Assembly: GCA_900322105.1 (NCBI GenBank)
Contig: ONYV01000053.1
Span: 1 to 7,313 of the forward strand
Length of the DNA stretch: 7,313 nucleotides
DNA from: an uncultured Eubacteriales bacterium
GTDB lineage: Bacteria; Bacillota; Clostridia; Oscillospirales; Acutalibacteraceae
Reading direction: 5' to 3'
Part shown: positions 1 through 5,070 of the stretch, in pieces
How positions within the stretch are numbered: the stretch's first letter is position 1
Layout of the letters: the number at the start of each line of letters is the position of its first letter
Made by a program: the position numbers and the translations under genes
Notes under the pieces: generated by a model
What the model was told of the DNA's origin: nothing
The model's input: the letters and a program-made list of their open reading frames with translations, nothing else
Databases searched by the model: none

Positions 1-1176
1 TGCCACAAGCGTTCCTGTTGCTTTGTAAGCGTCACGGAAAGGCAGTCCTTTCTTGACAAGGTAGTCAGCGCAGTCGGTCGCATTGATAAAGCCGCCTGCC
101 GCTGCTTTTCTCATATTTTCGGGGATCACACGCATGGTGTCGATCATCGGCGTAAAGGCTGTCAGACACATCTTTACGGTATCCACTGCGTCAAAGATCG
201 CTTCTTTATCTTCCTGCATATCCTTATTATACGCCAGCGCAATACCCTTCATCACCGTCAGCAGCGTCATCAGATCACCGAACACTCTGCCGGACTTGCC
301 TCTGACAAGCTCGGCGATATCGGGGTTCTTTTTCTGCGGCATAATGCTCGAGCCGGTAGAGAAAGCGTCATCTAACTCTACAAACTTAAATTCCCAGCTG
401 CACCACATGATGATCTCTTCGGAAAATCTTGAAAGATGCACCATGATGATCGACAGCACAGACGCAAGCTCCATACAGAAATCACGGTCGGAAACACCGT
501 CAAGGCTGTTCTGACAGATACTTTCAAAGTCAAGAAGCTTTGCGGTGATGGTGCGGTCGATAGGATAAGTCGTTGTCGCAAGAGCGCCGCTGCCGAGCGG
601 CATGGCGTTCGTGTGACGGTAAGCGCCGTCCAGACGGTCAAGATCTCTGAGCAGCATTTCTGCGTATGCCATCAGATGATGTCCGAAAGTGATGGGCTGC
701 GCTCTCTGCAAATGCGTATATCCCGGCATGACGGCGTCGGCATAACGTTCCGCCTTTTGGCAAAGCACCTGTATCAGTTCCTTTACCTGCTGACGGATAT
801 TTTTGATCTCCTTTTTCAGATACAGACGGATATCCAGCGCTACCTGATCGTTTCTGCTTCGCGCGGTATGCAGGCGCTTGCCTGTCTGCCCAAGGCGGCT
901 TGTCAGCTCACCCTCGATAAAGGTATGGATATCTTCGGCGTTCGGGTCGATCATCAGTTTGCCGCTGTCGATATCGGAAAGGATCCCTTCCAGCCCCGAC
1001 ACGATCGCTTCGGATTCACTCTGTTCGATGATACCGCACTGACCGAGCATCGCTGCATGAGCGATACTGCCCTCAATGTCCTCTCTGTACATTCTGCTGT
1101 CAAAGGAAATGGACGAATTGAAGTCGTTTGTTTTTTTGTCGATCTCTTTCGAGAATCTTCCTGCCCAGAGTTTCAT
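1..1176 (-). CDS. argH: Argininosuccinate lyase, 3' end cut off by the window
   Basis: This enzyme cleaves argininosuccinate to arginine and fumarate, the last step of arginine synthesis, as a cytosolic homotetramer of the fumarase/aspartase superfamily. The first 392 codons are present. The N-terminus MKLWAGRFSKEID is typical of ArgH. HTARSRNDQ (residues 103-111), YTHLQRAQPI (153-162, with the active-site His) and the fumarate-lyase signature GSSIMPQKKNPD (275-286, holding the catalytic Ser loop) are all intact. The family is usually about 460 residues, so some 70 C-terminal residues lie beyond position 1. The ATG at 1176-1174 has AAGGAG (1184-1189) seven bases upstream, which fixes the start. 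It follows argG on the same strand with 133 bp between them, so co-transcription is likely. No frameshift or missing key residue is seen. The identification is firm. Confidence 0.97.
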   Translation of the reverse strand, partial: MKLWAGRFSKEIDKKTNDFNSSISFDSRMYREDIEGSIAHAAMLGQCGIIEQSESEAIVSGLEGILSDIDSGKLMIDPNAEDIHTFIEGELTSRLGQTGKRLHTARSRNDQVALDIRLYLKKEIKNIRQQVKELIQVLCQKAERYADAVMPGYTHLQRAQPITFGHHLMAYAEMLLRDLDRLDGAYRHTNAMPLGSGALATTTYPIDRTITAKLLDFESICQNSLDGVSDRDFCMELASVLSIIMVHLSRFSEEIIMWCSWEFKFVELDDAFSTGSSIMPQKKNPDIAELVRGKSGRVFGDLMTLLTVMKGIALAYNKDMQEDKEAIFDAVDTVKMCLTAFTPMIDTMRVIPENMRKAAAGGFINATDCADYLVKKGLPFRDAYKATGTLVA

Positions 1177-1197
1177 ATCTGCACTCCTTTTTTGTAT

Positions 1198-1230
1198 GGA
1201 GCAAGACCACACAATTTTACTTTTTGCTCC
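1198..1230 (-). other. Small inverted repeat just upstream of the argH ribosome site
   Basis: GGAGCAA (1198-1204) and TTGCTCC (1224-1230) form a perfect 7-bp inverted repeat with a 19-base loop, 8 bases from the argH Shine-Dalgarno. In the argG-argH transcript it would fold directly in front of the ribosome site and may modulate argH translation or mRNA processing. Its function is inference; the pairing is visible. Confidence 0.35.
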
Positions 1231-1250
1231 AAACGCTAAAAATGATGATG

Positions 1251-1280
1251 GGGCGGACAATGATCTGACACTGTTCGCCC
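1251..1280 (-). terminator. Stem-loop after argG, possible attenuating terminator or processing hairpin
   Basis: Positions 1251-1262 and 1269-1280 pair as a 12-bp stem around a 6-base loop; read on the minus strand there is one A/C mismatch and one G-U wobble. It begins 30 bases after the argG stop. On the minus strand the stem is followed by CATCATCATTTTTAG. The U run is short and starts about 8 bases late, so this is a weak terminator at best. It could lower argH expression relative to argG or stabilise the argG mRNA end. Confidence 0.4.
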
Positions 1281-1309
1281 TGATATATCCTTTTACTTAT
1301 CGGAAGAAA

Positions 1310-2530
1310 TTACTCTTTGATAAGGTTTTTCTTTGCCTGAACCTTGATCGGCAAACCGAAGAGGTTGATGAAGCCTGCGCTGTCCTTCTGGTTGTAAACT
1401 TCATCCTCGTCAAAGGTCGCGATATCCTCATCGTAAAGTGAATACGGAGAGGTCACGCCTGCGTCGATGATATTGCCCTTGTAGAGCTTGAGCTTAACGT
1501 CGCCTGTAACGGTCTCCTGCGTAGAGTCCACAAAAGCGGAGAGAGCCTTTCTCAGCGGTGTGTACCACTGACCGAAGTATACCAGTTCTGCAAAGCGCAG
1601 GGCAGCCTGCTGTTTGTAGTGGTAGGTATCTCTGTCAAGGGTCAGCTCTTCGAGCTTGTTGTGAGCATGGTAGAGGATGGTGCCGCCGGGAGTTTCATAA
1701 ACGCCTCTGGACTTCATGCCTACCAGTCTGTTTTCTATCAGATCGACAATACCGATGCCGTTTGCGCCGCCAAGGGCATTGAGCTTCTTGACGATCTCGA
1801 CTGCACCTAATTTCTCACCGTCGATTGCGGTGGGAACACCCTTTTCAAAGGAAATGGTGACATAAGTAGCCTGATCGGGAGCCTGTTCGGGCGAAACGCC
1901 AAGCTCTAAGAAGCCTTCTTTATCATACATTGGTTCATTGGCAGGATCTTCAAGGTCAAGACCTTCGTGGGAAATATGCCAGATGTTCTTGTCTTTGGAA
2001 TAGTTGGTTTCTCTTGTGATCTTCAGCGGAATGTTGTGTGCTTCCGCATACTCGATCTCTTCTTCACGGGACTTGATGCTCCACTCTCTCCACGGAGCGA
2101 TGATCTTCATATCGGGAGCAAACGCCTTGATGGCAAGCTCAAAACGCACCTGATCGTTGCCCTTGCCTGTGCAGCCGTGACAGATCGCATCAGCGCCCTC
2201 TTTCAGAGCGATCTCAACGATTCTCTTTGCGATGATCGGACGCGCAAAGGATGTGCCGAGCAGATACTTGCTTTCATAAACGGCGCCTGCCTTAATGGTC
2301 GGGAAAACATAATCCTCGATGAACTCTTTGTTCAGGTCTTCGATATAGAGCTTGGAAGCGCCTGTCTTGATCGCTTTCTCCTCCAGACCGTCCAGCTCTG
2401 TTCCCTGTCCCACGTCGCCTGACACAGCGATGACCTCACAGTTATCGTAATTTTCCTTCAGCCACGGAATGATGATGGATGTATCCAGACCGCCTGAATA
2501 TGCTAACACTACTTTTTTAATATCTCCCAT
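1310..2530 (-). CDS. argG: Argininosuccinate synthase
   Basis: This enzyme joins citrulline and aspartate with ATP to give argininosuccinate, AMP and pyrophosphate in the cytosol, the seventh step of arginine synthesis. The 406 residues match the usual length of about 400. The N-terminal PP-loop ATP site AYSGGLDTS (residues 10-18) and GCTGKGNDQVRFE (119-131), which contacts citrulline/aspartate and ATP, are both present. ETNYSKDKNIWHIS and the ETPGGTILYHAH stretch are also characteristic of the family. The ATG at 2530 has GGAGGT seven bases upstream. The gene is followed by argH and preceded by a promoter with an adjacent perfect ARG box, so arginine-dependent repression by an ArgR/AhrC protein is expected. 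Nothing in the coding sequence looks broken. The call is firm. Confidence 0.98.
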   Translation of the reverse strand: MGDIKKVVLAYSGGLDTSIIIPWLKENYDNCEVIAVSGDVGQGTELDGLEEKAIKTGASKLYIEDLNKEFIEDYVFPTIKAGAVYESKYLLGTSFARPIIAKRIVEIALKEGADAICHGCTGKGNDQVRFELAIKAFAPDMKIIAPWREWSIKSREEEIEYAEAHNIPLKITRETNYSKDKNIWHISHEGLDLEDPANEPMYDKEGFLELGVSPEQAPDQATYVTISFEKGVPTAIDGEKLGAVEIVKKLNALGGANGIGIVDLIENRLVGMKSRGVYETPGGTILYHAHNKLEELTLDRDTYHYKQQAALRFAELVYFGQWYTPLRKALSAFVDSTQETVTGDVKLKLYKGNIIDAGVTSPYSLYDEDIATFDEDEVYNQKDSAGFINLFGLPIKVQAKKNLIKE

Positions 2531-2537
2531 GATGATT

Positions 2538-2543
2538 ACCTCC
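2538..2543 (-). promoter_or_regulatory. argG ribosome binding site
   Basis: GGAGGT on the minus strand lies 7 bases before the argG ATG and decides that start. The context GGAGGTAATCATCATG is nearly the same as that of the divergent gene at 2934 (AGGAGGAATCATCATG). Confidence 0.85.
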
Positions 2544-2568
2544 GTTATCGTTTTTGATTACGAATATT

Positions 2569-2596
2569 ATTATACACGTTTTCTGTATAAAATCAA
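2569..2596 (-). promoter_or_regulatory. argG promoter (sigma-A type)
   Basis: On the minus strand TTGATT (2596-2591) and TATAAT (2574-2569) are separated by 16 bp. The consensus -10 lies 38 bases before the argG start codon. The ARG box begins 7 bp further upstream of the -35, so a bound repressor would overlap the RNA polymerase footprint. Confidence 0.75.
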
Positions 2597-2603
2597 GGCT
2601 TTT

Positions 2604-2619
2604 TTGAATATTTATTCAA
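2604..2619. promoter_or_regulatory. ARG box, operator for ArgR/AhrC
   Basis: TTGAATATTTATTCAA matches the ArgR consensus core TGAAT-wwww-ATTCA without a mismatch and has 6-bp palindromic arms. It sits immediately upstream of the argG -35 element. ArgR/AhrC hexamers bind such boxes with arginine as co-repressor and shut down arginine synthesis genes. Position and sequence agree, so the assignment is strong although the regulator gene is not in this window. Confidence 0.85.
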
Positions 2620-2642
2620 CAATGTCATTTTTCTCGTTTTTA

Positions 2643-2657
2643 TTGAAATAGTTTCAA
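2643..2657. promoter_or_regulatory. Second, imperfect ARG-box-like inverted repeat
   Basis: TTGAAA-TAG-TTTCAA is a perfect 6-bp inverted repeat with a 3-base spacer. Its half sites resemble those of an ARG box (TTGAAT/ATTCAA) but the spacing is one base shorter. Its centre is about 38 bp from that of the perfect box, wider than the usual tandem-box spacing. It could be a weak auxiliary ArgR site or chance. Confidence 0.3.
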
Positions 2658-2768
2658 GAGAAAAGCAGTTTTTTATCTATCTTCGCTATCTTTCGTTGCT
2701 TTTTTCGGGAATTATGAGAAGGATATCAACTGTATTTTAGTGTTTTATCACGCTAAAGCGCTCAAAAA

Positions 2769-2804
2769 TATGCATTTATGCATAAAATCATGTATATTAT
2801 GCAT
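2769..2804. promoter_or_regulatory. Cluster of three TATGCAT sites in the divergent control region
   Basis: The palindrome-containing heptamer TATGCAT occurs at 2769-2775, 2777-2783 and 2798-2804, within AT-rich DNA between the argG promoter and the promoter of the gene at 2934. The first two are 8 bp apart start to start and the third is 21 bp (two helical turns) further. This suggests a DNA-binding protein site of unknown identity. No transcription factor can be named. Confidence 0.3.
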
Positions 2805-2872
2805 TTCAATCGCTTCACTGTCAGAATCTTTGACCGAACCCAACAGGCAAATTTCTTTTTTTCAAAAAACCA

Positions 2873-2901
2873 TTCTGCTAAAGCAAAAAGTGTGATATAA
2901 T
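2873..2901 (+). promoter_or_regulatory. Promoter of the flavin reductase-SDR pair (extended -10)
   Basis: TATAAT at 2896-2901 is preceded by TG at 2893-2894, an extended -10. The -35 at 17-bp spacing (TTCTGC, 2873-2878) is poor, as is common with extended -10 elements. The start codon is 32 bases further downstream and AGGAGG (2921-2926) lies 7 bases before it. Confidence 0.65.
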
Positions 2902-2933
2902 AGTAAAACAAAACATTTTCAGGAGGAATCATC

Positions 2934-3443
2934 ATGAGTTATTTTGAAACGATAGAGGCATCGTCTCTCACAGAAAACTTTTTCAACCGTATCGGAAAGG
3001 AATGGTCACTCATCACCGCAGGCGACAGTAAAAAATGCAACACCATGACCGCAAGCTGGGGCGGCGTCGGCGTACTCTGGAACAAAAACGTCACCTACTG
3101 CTTTATCCGTCAGAGCCGTTATACCCTTGAATTTATGGACAGAGAGGACTATTACTCGATCTCATTTTTCGGTATCGATCACAGAAAAGAGCTTGCCTAC
3201 TGCGGCAAGGTTTCGGGAAGAGAAGAGGACAAGATCGCAGAAACGGGGCTGACCCCTGTTTTTGACAGGGAAGCGCCCTATTTTGCCGAAGCAGATTTAG
3301 TGCTGATCTGCAAAAAGCTGTACCGCCAGACAATGACGCCCGAATGCTTTGCAGACAGTGCGCTTGTCAGCGCATTCTACAGTGACGGCGACTATCACGA
3401 AACGTTTGTCGGCGAGATCGTTTCGGTTTTGAAGAAGTCATGA
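2934..3443 (+). CDS. Flavin reductase-like FMN-binding split-barrel protein
   Basis: This is a 169-residue soluble protein of the flavin reductase-like family (FMN-binding split beta-barrel). Members bind FMN and reduce it, or pass electrons from NAD(P)H through it; the substrate of this one is unknown. The segment W24-S-L-I-T-A-G-D followed by NTMTASWGGVGVLW (residues 36-49) and the basic stretch IRQSRYTLEFM (58-68) fit the FMN phosphate and ring binding region, and GKVSGREEDK (91-100) fits the conserved loop after the central strands. No signal peptide or membrane segment is seen. The ATG has AGGAGG at 7 bases. Its TGA overlaps the ATG of the next gene (ATGA), so it is translationally coupled to the SDR reductase and both probably act in one process. 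The family is confident; the reaction is not. Confidence 0.85.
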   Translation: MSYFETIEASSLTENFFNRIGKEWSLITAGDSKKCNTMTASWGGVGVLWNKNVTYCFIRQSRYTLEFMDREDYYSISFFGIDHRKELAYCGKVSGREEDKIAETGLTPVFDREAPYFAEADLVLICKKLYRQTMTPECFADSALVSAFYSDGDYHETFVGEIVSVLKKS

Positions 3444-4165
3444 GGAATGTACTCATTACAGGCGCATCCAGGGGGATCGGCGCTGCCTGCGCCCGACTCT
3501 TTGCCGAAAACGGCGATCGGGTCTTTATCAATTACTGTCATTCCGAAAATGCCGCACGGTCACTTTTTGACGAACTGAAAGACAAAGGACGGGAAGTGAT
3601 GCTTCTTCAGGCAGACGTTTCCAACAGCGGAGAAGTCAAGAAGATGTTCAATGTGATACAGTCGCAGGTACGTGGGATAGACGTTCTCATCAACAACGCC
3701 GCCATTGCCCAGACAAAGCTCTTTACGGATATCACGGATGAAGATTGGCGCAGGATGATCGACACAGACCTGAGCAGTGTGTTTTTCTGCTGTCGGGCTG
3801 CATTGCCGTATATGATACAAAGGAAAAGCGGCAGAATCGTCAACATCTCGTCAATATGGGGGCAAGTCGGCGGATCGTGCGAAGTCCACTATTCTGCCGC
3901 CAAAGCAGGTGTGATCGGGCTGACAAAAGCGCTTGCTATGGAAGTCGGGCTATCGGGCATCACGGTAAACTGCATTGATCCGGGTGTGATCAAAACCGAT
4001 ATGCTTTCCTCCTACACCGAAGAAGATCTGAAAGTCCTTGCCGACCAGACCTCCCTCGGCGTTCTCGGCACACCCGAAGACATTGCCCACGCCGCTTTCT
4101 TCCTCTCATCCCCCGAAAGCTCCTTCATCACAGGTCACACCCTCTCCGTCAACGGCGGCGCATAG
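3440..4165 (+). CDS. SDR-family NAD(P)H reductase, FabG/YmfI-like
   Basis: This is a 241-residue classical short-chain dehydrogenase/reductase with a Rossmann fold. It shows TGASRGIG (residues 7-14) for cofactor binding, DV (59-60), NNAA (85-88), the catalytic Ser138 in NISSIWG, and Tyr151-x3-Lys155. PGVIKTDM (181-188) and the C-terminal SSFITGHTLSVNGG are also typical. The usual active-site Asn is replaced by Asp110 (DTDLSSVFF, where FabG has TNL). SSIWGQVGGSCEVHYSAAK resembles Bacillus YmfI, which reduces the 5-aminopentanone group on elongation factor P, more than housekeeping FabG; this match is from memory. No fatty-acid genes adjoin it, which argues against FabG. The start overlaps the previous stop and has only a weak ribosome site (GAAGAAG), so it depends on coupling. 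Superfamily certain, YmfI role probable, a generic SDR possible. Confidence 0.85.
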   Translation: MRNVLITGASRGIGAACARLFAENGDRVFINYCHSENAARSLFDELKDKGREVMLLQADVSNSGEVKKMFNVIQSQVRGIDVLINNAAIAQTKLFTDITDEDWRRMIDTDLSSVFFCCRAALPYMIQRKSGRIVNISSIWGQVGGSCEVHYSAAKAGVIGLTKALAMEVGLSGITVNCIDPGVIKTDMLSSYTEEDLKVLADQTSLGVLGTPEDIAHAAFFLSSPESSFITGHTLSVNGGA

Positions 4166-4244
4166 CCTGCGTCGGCAAGCCGCCTGCGCAGAGCCTGCGC
4201 TCCCAATTGGGGAATCATTGGTGTTCTCTCTTCGCACCGCCGCC

Positions 4245-4278
4245 GCAAGCCATAAAGGCTTGCTTTGGGCTTACTTCC
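4245..4278 (+). repeat. Left copy of a GC-rich inverted repeat with internal hairpin
   Basis: GCAAGCC-ATAAA-GGCTTGC (4245-4263) is a perfect 7-bp hairpin, followed by TTTGGGCTTACTTCC. The reverse complement of 4660-4692 is nearly identical: the last 25 bases match exactly and only the hairpin loop differs. The upstream bases (GCACCGCCGCC) also resemble the matching flank of the other copy, so the repeat extends to about 4230. Confidence 0.75.
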
Positions 4279-4344
4279 TTACGGTATGGTACTTTGATAC
4301 ACGAACGGTTGAAGAGGGACATACATTGTAAAACCTTTTTTGAG

Positions 4345-4453
4345 GTGTGAAGGGTGTGAAGGGTTGGTATATACCTTTATAATATTTTTATATATATTAC
4401 CATTATTTTTTTTTACATGAAGGTATAGTATAACCCTTCACAACCCTTCACAC
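4345..4453. repeat. 109-bp long hairpin with tandem repeats in both arms
   Basis: The left arm (4345-4365) is two copies of GTGTGAAGG plus GTT. The right arm (4432-4453) is two copies of AACCCTTCAC plus AC. They pair over 21 bp with a single bulged base. After a 4x4 internal loop, a second 8-bp stem (4370-4377 with 4420-4427) continues. The loop of about 42 bases is almost pure A/T. No U tract follows on either strand, so this is not a normal terminator. Possible roles are a MITE-like element, a structured RNA or a protein-binding DNA cruciform. Confidence 0.7.
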
Positions 4454-4659
4454 TCTTACTTCGGAATCATCGAAATGATATATGTTTATATTTCTAAAGC
4501 TGCGGCAATGACTCGGAAAAGTTAAAAAGTTGTAAAAAACATAAGGTAAAATCAGTTATCAACAGACACTTTCTTGTTCATGATAAGCTTTCCGTACTGC
4601 ATGAGGGACATAGTAGGTGCGGTGAAGTTTCAAAGAGGAATGAAGTGTGATTTGTATGA

Positions 4660-4692
4660 GGAAGTAAGCCCAAAGCAAGCCTTTCGGCTTGC
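4660..4692 (-). repeat. Right, inverted copy of the GC-rich repeat
   Basis: This is the reverse complement of 4245-4278, with the 7-bp hairpin GCAAGCC/GGCTTGC closed by a 4-base loop (4681-4686 region). With the left copy it frames 381 bp that include the long hairpin. Both copies face inward in the manner of terminal inverted repeats. Confidence 0.75.
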
Positions 4693-4714
4693 GACGGCGA
4701 TGCGGAGAATGCAT

Positions 4715-4765
4715 CCCCGCGGGATGCCGCACCGTCTTATTGCGGAATTGAATGTTCAGCTCAAA
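4715..4765 (+). repeat. 51-bp direct repeat, copy 1
   Basis: It starts CCCCGCGGGATGCCGCACC and ends TTCAGCTCAAA. The same 51 bases recur 87 bp downstream (4802-4852) with one difference (G4759 versus A4846). Such near identity indicates recent duplication or conversion. Confidence 0.85.
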
Positions 4766-4773
4766 TGAACAAA

Positions 4774-4801
4774 CAGCGAATCGGGAGCGGCAGCTTGCCG
4801 C
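4774..4801 (+). repeat. 28-bp hairpin repeat, copy 1
   Basis: It begins CAGCGAATCGGGA and ends in the hairpin GCGGCA-GCT-TGCCGC (4787-4801). The second copy is at 4879-4906 with one base changed. A diverged inverted relative (GGCAAGC ... GCGCTCCCAATT) is at 4174-4207 by the SDR stop. Confidence 0.8.
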
Positions 4802-4852
4802 CCCCGCGGGATGCCGCACCGTCTTATTGCGGAATTGAATGTTCAACTCAAA
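4802..4852 (+). repeat. 51-bp direct repeat, copy 2
   Basis: This copy is identical to 4715-4765 except at one position. It abuts the first hairpin repeat directly. The bases that follow (4853-4878) differ from those after copy 1, so the two composite units are 87 and 105 bp out of register. Confidence 0.85.
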
Positions 4853-4878
4853 CGGACAGAGTGAGCGTATGCGAACGT

Positions 4879-4906
4879 CAGCGAATTGGGAGCGGCAGCT
4901 TGCCGC
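4879..4906 (+). repeat. 28-bp hairpin repeat, copy 2
   Basis: It begins CAGCGAATTGGGA and ends in GCGGCA-GCT-TGCCGC (4892-4906). It matches 4774-4801 with one substitution and ends the repeat region, 66 bp before the next promoter. Confidence 0.8.
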
Positions 4907-4972
4907 CGCCGCTTTGTAGTTGTTTAGACAAAAAACGGGGAAACATAGAAAGAATTATCTCTTTATTACCTG

Positions 4973-5002
4973 TTGCCAAAAAAGACGGTTTTCTGCTATA
5001 AT
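4973..5002 (+). promoter_or_regulatory. Promoter of the murT-gatD-like operon
   Basis: TTGCCA (4973-4978) and TATAAT (4997-5002) are 18 bp apart, and TG at 4994-4995 makes an extended -10. Transcription should start near 5009, leaving a 5' leader of about 45 bases. Confidence 0.75.
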
Positions 5003-5043
5003 AGCAAAGTAAGAAAAAAGCCCAGATAACTGAAAGAAGGGAA

Positions 5044-5070
5044 ATGCACATTTTGTGCCTGAATCTATGA
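5044..5070 (+). CDS. Possible 8-codon leader peptide overlapping the murT start
   Basis: ATG at 5044 opens a short frame (MHILCLNL) whose TGA (5068-5070) overlaps the internal ATG of the next gene at 5067 (ATGA). The only purine-rich ribosome site (AGAAGGG, 5035-5041) ends just two bases before this ATG, which is closer than ideal. Translation is therefore doubtful. If real, it would couple the leader to a murT start at 5067. Confidence 0.25.
   Translation: MHILCLNL

Larger units (their letters stand above)
4166..4972. repeat. Repeat-rich intergenic region without a credible gene
   Basis: About 800 bp between the SDR stop and the next promoter hold no reading frame with a recognisable domain or ribosome site. 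The layout is a GC-rich left arm (4173-4278), an AT-rich core with a 109-bp hairpin (4345-4453), and a GC-rich right side (4660-4906). The right side carries the left-arm sequence in inverted order plus two direct-repeat families. It looks like a nest of small non-autonomous repeat elements inserted between two operons. No transposase is present and no target-site duplication is clear. Confidence 0.6.

Noticed and set aside
436..1239. Long plus-strand reading frame of 267 codons
   Set aside because: It lies antisense to argH, has no recognisable motif and is explained by codon bias of the real gene on the minus strand.
4202..4211. CCCAATTGGG palindrome after the SDR gene as a terminator
   Set aside because: It is AT-centred with no loop and no T tract, and belongs to the diverged repeat copy.
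4038..4331. Plus-strand frame of 97 codons extending past the SDR stop
   Set aside because: Most of it overlaps the SDR gene in another frame and the rest is repeat DNA; no ribosome site supports it.
4556..4564. DnaA-box-like TTATCAACA near AT-rich DNA, as a replication origin
   Set aside because: It is a single site with no cluster, no replication gene nearby, and the neighbours are metabolic operons.
4314..4612. 10-bp direct repeat GAGGGACATA at 4314-4323 and 4603-4612 as a target-site duplication
   Set aside because: It lies inside the inverted GC-rich arms rather than at their outer ends, and a 10-mer match by chance is quite possible in this much sequence.
4559..4846. Minus-strand frame of 95 codons in the repeat region
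   Set aside because: It runs through the direct repeats, so its protein repeats itself (QFRNKTVRHPAG twice); it has no domain and only mirrors the repeat DNA.
4715..4906. CRISPR array
   Set aside because: Only two copies, repeat lengths of 51 and 28 bp, unequal spacing and no cas genes.
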